Source: Magnolia sinica
Lineage: Eukaryota; Streptophyta; Magnoliopsida; Magnoliales; Magnoliaceae
Assembly: GCF_029962835.1 (NCBI RefSeq)
Contig: NC_080573.1
Span: 39,673,001-39,737,000, forward strand
DNA: 64,000 bases
Direction: 5' to 3'
The notes under the pieces were generated by a model. The model had not been told where the DNA came from and searched no databases. It was given only the letters and a program-made list of their open reading frames with translations. Position numbers and translations under genes: made by a program. Position 1 is the stretch's first letter. Each line of letters begins with the position of its first letter. Below, in pieces: positions 33,501 through 44,400 of this stretch.

Positions 33501-35847
33501 TTATGCTTGGCTTTTGGGCTGAAATTTTGAGGAGTGGGGCCCACCACATTGTGAAGATCTTAGAGGGAATAATTTATACCTTTAGTTACTTAAATGTTGG
33601 GCTTAATAAATGCACTTTTGAGGCCCAACATAGTTGAATTTAATAGGGTCCATGAATGTAGCTAGTTGTTGAACTCTTTAGGCCCAATTGGGCCGGAACT
33701 TTCCAAATAGGCCCATTGAACTCTTGAGCCATTTTTACCATACTATTGTGTTGGGTTAGTAGGCCGGATTACATAAGTAGATGGGCCCTTGGTTGCCCAC
33801 CAAATCAACTTTAATACTTGGGCCAGGTTATAGGCCCAACTTACTTGACTAAGAGCATGACATTTGCCCATGTGGTTTGAGCAATGGGCTGCCCACTAGG
33901 CCACCACAATATATGGGATTAGTGGCCTTTATGTTGGGCCCTAACCTTTCCCCTATGGGCCCATAGTGGTATATATGGGTTGGGCTATGTGTGTTTTCCT
34001 TGGACCCATGTTTTGCATAGGCCTTGGGCCGCCTTTCTGAAGCTCAACATGAGTATTTGTGGTATGATTATGGCTGCCCGTTTCTTATTTCTTATGTTGC
34101 ATGGGCCTTGGGCCTTAATCCATGATCAATTAGAGATGGGATACCTCTTGGGGACCAATTGTGGTTGGATGCCCACATTGGTGGCCCTAAGGTAGACCCA
34201 TAGGCTTCTATGGGTGGTTAAAGGCCCACCATAGACCCTTGCTAGGTCCGTTTCATCTATTTATGCCCATACCATTATTCTCCTTAGTCTCGTGGGCTAC
34301 CCCAGGTATATGGGCCCCCACTAGAGGTTTTATTCCTTATAAGGAATTGGTTAAGTACCTAGACCCTTCATGGTTAGGTAGAGAGTTCATCTTTACCTTA
34401 ATGGCACCCCTATTCATCTTCATGGCCCACTCCCATACGCATCATATGCATGCTTGGTTGATGTATGATTGGCCATGGTTGTGCTATTGTGTAGGATATG
34501 TTGGTATCTCCTCGAGAGATGAATGCTTAGGATTGATGCATGGGTGATTGTGTGATTCATGCATCTGGCATTGCATAGCTTGTAGATATCCGCCCTTACT
34601 TCATCAAGGCCTTACCTCCACAGGGGTATTCTGGATGGCCATATGTGTGGACACCAGAAATATTAGTTGAGCATATCGGGTGTATAGGATGCTCATGGGT
34701 AAAATTTTCAAAACTTCCATGGTACCAAGGATTTGCTTCAACGCCGTGATCGGGTGGAATATAAAAGCGCACGAGGGCCTTATACCGTTAGGCTGCGACT
34801 CCCACTGTTGTGTAGTCGGTTGGATAGGGGTGTGGCCTTACCTACCTGGTGTGAGGAGACATTGCTAGACTGAGTCTGACCAACTCGTAAATGGGTCCGC
34901 TACTGTTAGGCCTTGCTAGTGATTGGCTGTCCACAGGCGGGTAGTGAGGTCTCTTACGCTTGTTTGACTGTGCGGGGTCTGCAAAGCGGCAGTCATTCAG
35001 CAGTGTAATGGACCCCAGTGATTTCCTTATGATTGAAAATGTACTTGACTTATGGTTTGGATATGAGTACTGACATTACTTGCATCGCATTAGCATTGGC
35101 TGTATAAGCCCCCTTCATGCATTGCCTTGGTATGACACCCATTACTCATGGCATCGCGTTCATGGTAAGCCTTGGTAAGGCTAGTGATATGCTCATTGTT
35201 CATGCTTCTCTCTTTATACCTCCTACTATTCTTCTGTGCACCATTGTCACACACTTACACCACCCTCTAAGCTTCTATAAGCTTATGCACGATTGATGCG
35301 TGCAGGAGATTCTAGGCAGGCGCTGTAGCAGCAGAGCGTAGAGTAGAGTTGAGCAGTGAGGACTCCAGTGTTGCTAATTTCTCTCTCTTTTCCTTTTATT
35401 CTCCTGTATGTCCTTTTGGACCTTATAGATGATTGTAAAAGTTCAAATTCATAGTAGATTTTGTGATGTGTGCCTTTACTATTCTCAGATGTACTTGTTG
35501 TGATCTTGAGTATGCTCATATTGGAAAATGATTATACTTTTATGGAAATCCTCCTTGTAGGATCTCAGGATCGGAACCTACCTCAGAAGCCAAGAATGGG
35601 GTACTACGGAGGCTGTTGCGGCCAGAACCGGCCATCGGGTTCCTTGTGAGTCCGGTTACCGAGTCTGGGGTGTGACAAGTCTAAAGGGCAACATTCCAAT
35701 AAGAGTTTTGAATGCAGTACGGTAAACCCATAAGGCATCAGTCAATCGGATTGACCAATCCTTACGGTCAGGGTTAACCGTCTTTTCCAAGATGTGTTTA
35801 ATTTTCTTTTTGGAAATCTCAGCTTGCCCACTTGTTTGTAGATGGTA
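30535..35847 (-). pseudogene. Ty3/gypsy integrase C-terminus, split by a giant LTR and truncated
   Basis: Minus-strand coding at 35847-35683 gives the end of the integrase core ([10 protein letters not shown], then [12 protein letters not shown]). After the 30994-35677 insertion it resumes as RLVYGKACHLPVELEHRAYW and continues open to a stop at 30535. Recognisable blocks are KLQLNELEEIWNDAYE, GQKVLLYNSRLHLFSDKL and GAVEI. This is the conserved end of pol in Athila-like elements; the protein would insert element DNA. RT, RNase H and the integrase catalytic residues are missing, because the gene is cut near 35848 where copia sequence begins. The longer frame to 31026 on this strand includes LTR bases and is not real there. 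Confidence 0.85.
30994..35677 (+). mobile_element. Giant solo LTR, same family as the array, opposite orientation (4684 bp)
   Basis: The ends are TGTGAGACCCGACC and GGGGTGTGACA. The perfect 5-bp duplication AGTCT lies at 30989-30993 and 35678-35682. The right end carries blocks shared with the array's LTRs (GGATCTCAGGATC, AATGGGGTACTACGGAGG, CGAGTCTGGGGTGTGACA in reverse orientation), and the left end shares GGCGACCCGCGACC. The middle is strongly diverged and GGGCC-rich, with blocks such as ATGGGCC and GTGGCCCA throughout. There is no coding sequence; frames of 60-100 codons are chance. It interrupts the gypsy integrase. Confidence 0.85.
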
Positions 35848-36660
35848 TTATTAGGATCCAGAATATTAACCTTAGTTTTTAAAACTAGAAACCTATAGGC
35901 TGCACTGCTTTATGTGTATCCTATAAATACACAATCGGTCGTTTTAGGGCATAATTTTCTTTTCTTAATTTCAAACAATTATACTTTAGCAAGACACTCC
36001 CACGCTTTAATATATTTATAACTAGGAACATGGTTCTTCCAAAGTTTGTAAGGTGTTTGTTCAAAAGACTTAGAAGGAATCCTATGTAGGATATAACAAG
36101 CAGATAGAATTACTTCTCCCCACATATTTGAGGGTAAGCCTGAACTGTTTAACATAGCATTCATCATCTCCTTTAGAGTTCTATTCTTACGTTTTGTTAT
36201 TCCATTCTGTTCTGGTGTATATGGAGCTGTAGTTTCGTGAACTATTCCACTCTTTTCATATAATTCTCTAAATTGAAAAGATCCATATCACCTCTTGAAT
36301 ATATTCTAAGTCTTTTAATTTTTATATTTAACTGATTTTCAACTTCAATTTTATATTTAGAAAAAGCATCTAAAGCTTCATCTTTGTTCTTTAACAGATA
36401 GATTCTAATGAACCTAGAGTAGTCATCTACAAAAGTTATGTAATATCTTTTTCCACCTCTAGACATGTGATTTCTAAAATCACCTAGGTCACTGTGTATC
36501 AACTCTAATAGAATAGAGGATCGTTCTATTCATTTAAAGGGTTTTCTAATGAATTTTGATTCTACACATGTTTCACATTTATCAAATTCTTCATTAGATA
36601 TATTAGGTAATAAATCTAATCTTTTCATCTTCTTCAAAGATACTACATTCATATGACCTT
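35848..36660 (-). pseudogene. Copia integrase, truncated, catalytic Glu lost
   Basis: Minus-strand segments run KRYYITFVDDYSRF (36242-36502), then PEQNG followed by TKRKNRTLKEMMNAML, then WGEVILSACYILHRIPSKSF (35979-36167). The integrase's third catalytic acid, normally Glu just before RKN, reads Lys here (codon at 36192-36194), which fits a single G-to-A change. Frameshifts occur around 36180-36245 and 36500-36670. The gene ends at the gypsy junction before any reverse transcriptase. Confidence 0.8.
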
Positions 36661-37228
36661 ATCTACCATGTCATAGATAATAGGGTTCAACGATATAAAC
36701 AGAACTAGATGTCTTCTTGTTATTATCATTAGATATATTTACAATGAATAGACCATCACTACAGTATCTCTTACTAATAAAAGTTCCATTCTTAGTCATT
36801 ATAAGCTTCTTTGAATCAAATACTTTCTTGACACCATCCTTATTGAGGAGCGAACTAGAGACCAAGTTTCTTCTACTATCAGGTATATGTAGAACATTCA
36901 ACATTAGAGTCTTTCCAGAAGTGAGTTTCAAAAGTACTTTCGCTTTCCCTACAACTGGAGATGTTCTAGCATTACCCATGAACACCAGTTCATTATCTCC
37001 TGATACTTGGTAAGAGGTAAACATGTTACGATCCTTGCATACATGCCTAGTTGCACCAGTGTCTAGTACCCACTCCAAGTTGTTTATAAGAAAGACTTCT
37101 GACAACATAACTACTACCATGTCAGACTCATCGCTTATTTCTGTAAGATTAGCATGTAAGATTAGCATACGACTTATCTTTATTTTTCTTAAGCCTGCAA
37201 GTTTTAATGTGATGCTCGGGCTTTCCAC
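36661..37228 (-). pseudogene. Copia protease region
   Basis: The minus-strand frame of 185 codons includes EWVLDTGATRHVCKDRNMF, the aspartic protease signature, with DTG at 37055-37063. It also includes VLHIPDSRRNLVSSSLL, the conserved end of the domain. The zinc-knuckle sequence just upstream is in a different frame, so the gene is frameshifted near 37190. Confidence 0.85.
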
Positions 37229-37990
37229 AGTTATAGCAATTTATCTTTTTCTTGAATTAATTGTTTGTATTCTTCTTTTTGAGCCTGCATTCATTAGCAT
37301 AATGTCCAAGTTTGCCACGGTTAAGGCATTTGCCTTTTTTCTTCTTATTATTTTCCCGACTTAATTTTACAAGATTCACTTTTAAATCTATCTCATTTCC
37401 ATTTTATTTTTGGTTCATTTTCTATTGGTTTCCTTTATTCGTATGTGTACAATAGTAGTCTCCAAAGAAATAATGTTCTTTTTTATGTTTCATTTTATTC
37501 TTATATTCTTTTCAGGAGAGTGGTAACTTTTCTATTAGTGCCCCTGACAGAAACGCTTCATCCAACTTAATTCCTCCTAGCGATAGTTTATGAACTAGAT
37601 TTTGAAAATCATGAATCAGATTTGTAACAGGTTTATCGCCTGTCATTTCATAATGAAGAAAATTAGCGAATGCATGTTTCTTAGCGCCTGCATCTTCCAG
37701 AACGTACTTCTTTTCTAAAGCAGTCCATATGCTTTAGCAGACTCGTAAGAAGCATACACGTTATATAGTTCGTTGGACAAAGAGTTTAAAATATAATTTT
37801 TACAATTATTTTCATCTACTAATTCAGTTTAATTTGCTGAATCTATAGTAAATGATTCAAATAGTATGTATAAAACTTTAATGGTGGTCAGTGCGAACAT
37901 CAGCTTCTGTTTCTACCGTTTAAAGCATTATCCAGCGAATGGTTCGATTTTAGCTAACTCAACAGAAGCATTTATTGTTACGGTAGGCAT
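37190..37990 (-). pseudogene. Copia gag with two zinc knuckles, broken
   Basis: The start codon is at 37990-37988 on the minus strand (MPTVTINASVELAKIEPFAG), followed quickly by a stop. Two CCHC-like knuckles are visible: CYNCGKPEHHIKTC near 37195-37240, and CLNRGKLGHYANEC near 37285-37335 in which the second Cys is Arg. The intervening roughly 600 bp shows gag-like segments in shifting frames only. The 5' LTR lies immediately upstream. Confidence 0.7.
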
Positions 37991-38023
37991 AGTGTATTTA
38001 ATTCAAAAATTCGATTTTAAGAT

Positions 38024-38885
38024 TGTTGGAATATTTGGTTGAATTAAATAGATTATAAAAAATCGAGAATAAAAAAACAAAGAAAATAAAATTTAAGAAA
38101 GAAGACTTATCGAATTGAGTCGAGGCGTCACATGAGTCATTCAACTTGAAATTGAATTTGCTCCCCCTGGACAGTGTCCCAAGTGCAACAGGTTTCCAGA
38201 GCAATCGACCTTCAGGATACAACAAATATTACCCGGTCCCATCGATGCACTCACTGTACGTGGGCTCGAACCACTTGCAGTTTAGCCAGAAAGTGCTGAG
38301 TTAACTCAGTGACGAACTCAACAACAATAAAACTTATAAACCAGAACAGAGAGAGTTTTATAAGAGGAGAAAAGAATTTTCATTGTTTTAAAACTGGAAC
38401 GGAAGTCCTTTTATAGACTCCGAAGTGGTGCATTAAGCACCTTTTGAAAAGGTTAGGTCCATTGGGTTTAAACCCAACAGGTGCGACCAACCGAACAGAC
38501 ACATCTCTTTAATTTAAAATGAAAAAGCGTAAATGCAACTACACCCTCACAAATAAAGTCCCGCAAGTACCCAAGTACCCATATATACACACCCACATAG
38601 TACACTCTCACTCGCAGCCACACCCGCACCCGTGCCCAGCCCATCTCGTCCCGTCACGCACGCGGACTCGGACTCGGCACGACACAGCTAGGCTCGGCGC
38701 GCGCGCGTGCGTGTGTGGTCAATTGCATAAATTAGAGCTATTGACATAACTCATCATCCCCACAAGACTAAATTCACATGCCCCCTGAATGAGACGCAAG
38801 CCCCAAGGTAAAAAGCATGTCTTATATACAAGATGTTTTTCTTTGTTAAATCTGATGTGGGACAACCTACAACTCAAAATCAACA
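38024..38885 (-). repeat. Copia 5' LTR (about 862 bp)
   Basis: The + strand edges are TGTTGGAATATT and AAATCAACA, a TG..CA pair with TGTTG/CAACA inverted termini. On the minus strand, TTGTCCCACATCAG lies close to the LTR start and a TATA box CTATAAAAG at 38416-38408; both are common in plant copia LTRs. No standard tRNA-iMet primer site is seen on the gag side. The ORF at 38519-38749 is in a CA-rich tract and is not supported. Confidence 0.6.
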
Positions 38886-39149
38886 GAAATTTCAAATGTG
38901 GAGGGAAACCGAAATATTTGAAATTCTGATTTTAATATTAATTTTGAAACAAAATATAATATCCACCATATCATGGAAGACAAAACCAGGTAGCTTTGAA
39001 TCACCTCTAATGGCAGAATGATGCCGTTTGAATTGTGACCAAATTATTCAAATGATTTAAGAAGTAACAGACCATGTTAGTGGCCGTATTATTACCTTAC
39101 TCGACCGTAAGCCCTATTCGGAATGGATTGACCCACAAACCTCATTGTC

Positions 39150-39440
39150 ACGACCAATTTTGTCATTTTCAGATCAGGACGACCAAATTTTCCATGATGG
39201 TCAAGTTCAATCAGAACAACCGAATTTACCATTATTCGATCATGATGGCCGTGTTCTACCAAGACGACTAAATTTGCTGTCTCTCGATCAAAATGGTTGA
39301 GTTCGACAAAGATGATCGATTTTGCAGTTTTTTCGATTAAGATGACCGAGTTAGGTCAAGTCGACCGACTTTATCTTTTCTTATCAAGTGGTCCAGTTCG
39401 ACTAAGATGGTCGAAATTGATGTTTTTACACGGCCGATCA
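39150..39440 (+). repeat. Degenerate minisatellite, about 46-48 bp unit
   Basis: About six units alternate ACGACCAAATTTT-like and GATCATGATGGCCGAGTTC-like halves (for example at 39177, 39217, 39265 and 39312). Identity between units is low. Confidence 0.6.
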
Positions 39441-39701
39441 ATTACCTTTGTTGCATCAAACAACGAATTAACATCGCATTCACCTTTACCAAAAGCAAAG
39501 TGATGTGAGTGGTAATATTGTACCGTATTCTTGACCATTCTCGGGAAACCTAATTGGAAAAGACATGTGTTATAATAAAGGAAATATATTGCAGATTAAA
39601 GATCTTCAAGAATTTTTAGAGTGCTTTTTATGGAATCATAACTGACACAATGACAAGACGGGGAGCAGTTGAGAGGAATTTAAAAGTAAACCAAGTAGCT
39701 G

Positions 39702-39875
39702 ATCGAGCGGTCGATAGTCACTCAGGAGATCGATCAAGCGACTGAGTGTCATTCAGGAGGTCGATTAAGCGGCTGATACTCATTTAGGAGGTTGATCAAG
39801 CAGTCGAGTCTCATCTAGGAGGCTGATTAAGCGACTGATAGTAATCCATGAGCTCGATTGAGCGGCTAAGTGGAA
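39702..39875 (+). repeat. Minisatellite, about 31-bp unit, 5-6 copies
   Basis: Units follow the pattern GTCGATTAAGCGGCTGAT then ACTCATTTAGGAG, recurring every 31-32 bp with around 75-80% agreement by eye. Each unit carries a GATCGAGCGG-like half. Confidence 0.75.
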
Positions 39876-40150
39876 TGCGGTTAAGTTAACAAGGAAACCC
39901 GAAGTGGTTACTAGGACATGTGACAAGTAAGTCTCTAGAAGGTCATGTACTGCTAAAACAATTATAACAATCGTTAGAACGTAGGAAACATCCAGAAGAT
40001 CAGTAGTGTTGAAACGGTTATAACAATCGCCAGAACATGGGAAGCATCCAGATGGCCGGGTTGAAGTTATAAATAACAAAGGAATTCAACAAAGTGATTT
40101 GTCTCGTATCAACCCAATCAAACCTAATATATCTTTCAATTTAATTACCC

Positions 40151-40840
40151 ATAATTTACATTCCTTAATATAATTACTTTGCCTTTTTGCTAATCAATTA
40201 CATTTCAAAGTGCAATCTTTTACTTTTACTTGCTATTTATATTCTATAGTGTAATATGTGATATTAATAAAGTAAATCTTAACTGTGATTTGGATGTACA
40301 CTCATACACTGAATTCAATACTCCATCTAAAAAATTGTTGTCTTTGCGATGGATCACAATGTTTTTTTCTTTTTTTCCATTCAGTTTTTCTTTTTATTCG
40401 TATTAAAAAGTCCTTTTATTAAGAAGGATAATACCCTCTTAATATCACCTTATCCTGTTTATATACTAAAAGTGTGTGAATAGGCGAATCATCTCATTCG
40501 AGATATACTACGTATCTACCTACCGTAGCACACTCGGGGTCACAGTTGTTCCGTATGATTTGGGGTCACAGTTGTTCCGTATGATTTGAACCGTAAGTTT
40601 AATTATATCACGCCTGCACTTATGAACCGCGAATCGAGAACCAACACCCCCCAGGATCGTTCCAGCAGTGTAATCTCAAATGAGCCCAACTATTTTGATG
40701 GACTCGATTGGAGTAAGCGTATGCCGCGTGCACTGAGTCACCACCACTTAATAATAAGAAATGGTGCAAACACCCTCCCATCCCGATTGGACGCCGATTG
40801 GGGACTACCCTCAACCGCCCGAGCTCGGCAGGGGCAGGGG
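40151..40840. other. Intergenic, no feature except a 26-bp tandem duplication
   Basis: AT-rich sequence with no supported gene. GGGGTCACAGTTGTTCCG plus 8 bp is perfectly repeated at 40536-40561 and 40562-40587. The 86-codon frame at 40586-40846 has no recognisable content. Confidence 0.6.
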
Positions 40841-40844
40841 CTCT

Positions 40845-41255
40845 GAGTGGCCACCGTGATGTATGGGTCATATCCCACCGTCCATCCATTTTTTTCCATA
40901 TCATTTTGGTATTTTTAATCAATAACGAGGCACATTGAAGTTTCACGTGGACCACACCAAAGGAAGCAGCGGTGATGATGACACCTCCCATTGAAGCCTT
41001 CATGGCCAACTTTGATATTTATTTTCCATCCAACCTATTGGTAAGGCCACGTGGACTTGGATGAAACGAAAACAGTAACTTCAGATTGATCGAAAACTTC
41101 TGTGGCCCCGAGAAGTTTTCAACGGTATGCGTTTCATCATCACTGTGTGGTCCACTTTAGTACTTCATCTAACTGATGTTTCGGATTATGCCCTAAATTG
41201 ATATGGAAAAATGGATGGACGGTGTGGATAAAACTCAGAGGGGGTATTACCTAAT
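40845..41255. mobile_element. GTGGGCC-type fold-back element upstream of RPL41
   Basis: The left arm includes GTGATGTATGGGTCATATCC and CCGTCCATCCATTT, and the right arm includes AAAATGGATGGACGGTGTGG in inverted order. The middle carries the family's usual body (GGTAAGGCCACGTGGACTTG, CTTCTGTGGCCCC, GTGTGGTCCACTT). Outer edges are not fixed. It ends about 20 bp before the RPL41 promoter boxes. Confidence 0.65.
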
Positions 41256-41270
41256 CCGCGTCCGTCCTTA

Positions 41271-41316
41271 TTAGGGTTTCTCTCGTCCCTTGGCTAAAAC
41301 CCTAACCCTATAAATA
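41271..41316 (+). promoter_or_regulatory. RPL41 core promoter: two telo-boxes and a TATA box
   Basis: TTAGGGTTT (41271-41279) and AAACCCTAA (41297-41305) are telo-box motifs, which are enriched in plant ribosomal-protein promoters. TATAAATA (41309-41316) is followed by a leader starting near 41340. The leader is purine-rich before the start codon (GAAGAAGAAGAAG). Confidence 0.75.
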
Positions 41317-41416
41317 CGGGAAGAGAGGTTCATATCTTCTTCCTCGGAAAACTGAAATCGGCAGAGCCTCTTGAAAGAAAGCGAGATATCGAAGGGAGAC
41401 AGAGAAGAAGAAGAAG

Positions 41417-44400
41417 ATGAGGGCCAAGGTACGTTTTCTCTATCTCAGATTTCTCTTCTTCTTGTATCTCTCATTAGGTCTTCTTTCCATGCAAAAATCT
41501 TTTCTTTTCTCCGCTTAAAATCGTTTAGATCTAGCTGTGTTTCACCCGTTTATGATAAACGCGATTCGGATTTTCTGTCATTGATTTTTCTATGATGAGG
41601 AATCACATATCGGTGTACTTTGATTGTATTTGCTTGAATTCGTATGGTTTATATGATCTTGGATGTTCTTCGTCCATTTCTTATGGCGGGCCTCTTTTCT
41701 GCTGTGTGGTAGATGTATATGAGGATTAGGGTTTCTGAACTGTGTTGTGAGGTTTGAGTGTGATGGTGGTGATGTTTGAAGATTGTAGAAATTCTGTTAA
41801 GGATTTGAGAAATTTCTGATGATTTTTTATTGTGATTATTCTTTTTGAGTAGTCTGGACTTCCTCTACACACTGCTTTAATCAATTGATTTGGGTCGGCC
41901 AGTCAATCCAGCCCTCTTTGTGGGTTCTTTTGCATGAATCTCACAGATTGGATGATCTTTTTTGCCTGTCGCAATGACCAGCAGAATGGATGGTCTGGAA
42001 AGTTTGTTACAAAGAAGTCCCACTGATAGTTTGTATTTCCAATCGGTTCTCATTGACATCCCATTAATATCCCTGGAAATGAATGGAAGTGAGTAAAGTG
42101 GTTCATGTTCAGATAGGGGCCATAAGATCGTCTAGCTGACTTACTTTTAGGGCCTGTTTGTGAATGTGGATTCAGAACCCCCTGGATTTGGTATCCTCCC
42201 ATTGTGTTTGGCAACCTGGATTCAGAATCCCCTGTAATCCAAAAGTACCTATGCATAGTATATTTACAGGGGATTGAAATTAATTACTAAATCAACTTTA
42301 ATATATCTTATTAGTGTACATATGTAATATTTGACACAATGGTTGTAATAAGCCTATGGAAATATATACTTTCCCCAAAAATGATGAAATTCCAAGTCTC
42401 AGATGGGCCACAACATAGGATCATATCCGAGTGACTAACCAATGATTTTTAACCGTTGATTTACATGGGTAATGTTTGTACGGCGCATATTATCCTATTA
42501 AAGTAATTATAGTGATGTAGTTGATAATTTGATTGTTTTAGGATATATTCAGTGGGCCATGTGCCCAATAGATTATTCAGTGGGATATATGCAACTCTTG
42601 GAAGGATTTTAGATGTAACCCATGCTTCAACCTTGGATTTCAAACCCCCTGGATTTGAAACTCTCAGTTACTATATGGTGCCAAACATACCAAGGGATTT
42701 GAAATCCCCTCAAATCCCCCCCAAATCCATAGTGCCAAACAACCCCTTGTGAGCCTGGATTGATCTGGTGAAAGTTCAGTGGTCCCAACATTAGTAGCCA
42801 TCTACTTAGTTATTTGAGTTTGGTTGTACCAGGTTTTCCTTTATTACACATATTGGTGGTAGGGCTGCAAGTCGGGCTGGTTGGGCCAGGTTGGTGCTCA
42901 ACCCTAGCCCAATCCAAAGTTCTTATACCTCAACCTCAACCCAACCCAACCCAACCCAACCTCGGGTTAGGAATTCTCAACCCAAGCCCAACCCAAGCGG
43001 GTTCGGTCAGGTTGATACATGCTAATAGTTTCGTTATTACATTAGTCTATTATATTTACAATACACGTCTTTTTTTGTACCTATGATTTTATCAGTTATA
43101 TATGTAGAGTTATTTATCATAAAGAACTTCACTTTTTTTAAACAAACAAGTTAAAATATAATACTACGCCTTTAAAATTCGTATTGTGTAGCATGCAATT
43201 ATTTGAGAGAGAAATCTGGCATATTTTGTTAGCTTGAATAATTGGAAATGACGTAGGCCAATGAAACCCGACGACACTGGAATTTCTTGTGCCTTCAACA
43301 CAGATAATCCGCACTCAATTATAATTTATAAGTTATATATCGGTCGGGTTCAGGTTGGGTTAGGCAACCCAAGCCCGACCAAGTTTTATCAGGTTGGTGT
43401 TTGTATAGCCCAAGCCCGAGATCGAACCCAATACATCCTGCCCGATCCCAACCCAATGTCGGGTCGGTCATAGATCAGTCGGGTTGAAACCCCCCAACTT
43501 TCAGCTGTATTCGGTGGGCTACTTTTCAAGTATCAAATGACATTCCCATTTGAATTCTTATTGAGTGAGGTTCAAATGAGCCCTAGATCTTGCCATTCTA
43601 ATACCATTCGAGTGAGTTACCGGTTACGGCCAATTTACATAGACTTATTATGGTTATGTAAAGAATATATACATTAAAGACTTTGTTCTAGGGAGTTATG
43701 ATTGATAAACATATATTTTTCCTGGGCTTTGTAGCATGTTCTTCTATCTTTTGGCATGGGTTGCATATGGTAGAAGAAGAGCATGAGTTGATTGTGATAA
43801 TCGGCATAATGGCTACTAGGTTGTTGGATATTAATCCACTCCCTTTATTTCTATGTTTTTGTTGCATTCATGAAGAAATTTAATGGTTTGATCTTCAAGA
43901 TAAACCTACATATCCAAAATATCCAAATAGATATCCTCTTTATTTGATTTTGTCGTGTCAACAATTGCGAATCATTTACAGGATTCAACCCTCTTTAATA
44001 CATATGACTACCACGGTCTTAATTATTACTGGGGATGTGGCATGTCCGTTGCATGGGGAGAAGAAGGAAGAGAGATTGGGGAGAAATCGAGAAAGTATGT
44101 GCCTAGTGAGAATTATGAAGAGAAATTAGGTGCTAGAGCCCTGCTGAAGTGACAAAAATGGCCTTTGTTAATGATTCACATTTTTCAAATGCCCGAAATG
44201 CTACCTATATTTGATATCCTTCCCATGTCCTTTCAAATCTTAAGGTTGAGGACTGCTAGAAACTAATTGCATGGTCAAAATTGTTCAATATTGCTTGCGT
44301 CATATGTGCAAATGACGTATTGAATGTTTTAACCACTATTTTAAAACATCTTTGGATCTTCCAAGAATTGATGGTGTGAAAATACTACCATTAAATGATG

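Larger units (their letters stand above)
38886..40150 (+). other. LTR-like tract with two minisatellites, element unidentified
   Basis: No coding sequence is seen. Repeats at 39150-39440 and 39702-39875 are followed by TATAAATA (about 40067) and a short downstream leader-like sequence. Repeats plus a TATA box resemble the U3/R of other LTRs in this window. No edges or target duplication could be fixed, so the assignment is weak. Confidence 0.35.

Noticed and set aside
33980..34547. Hydrophobic ORFs of 71 and 102 codons as membrane proteins
   Set aside because: They lie in the non-coding giant solo LTR, in GGGCC/ATGGGCC repeats, with no family match.
38519..38749. 76-codon ORF with His/Pro/Arg-rich sequence
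   Set aside because: It is a CA- and CG-rich simple tract inside the copia LTR.
41271..41305. Interstitial telomeric repeat
   Set aside because: Only single AAACCCTAA units lie next to a TATA box. They are telo-box promoter elements.
43944..44152. Short ORFs in the RPL41 intron as a nested gene
   Set aside because: Two overlapping frames of about 61-65 codons, with no recognisable domain and no splice partners seen.
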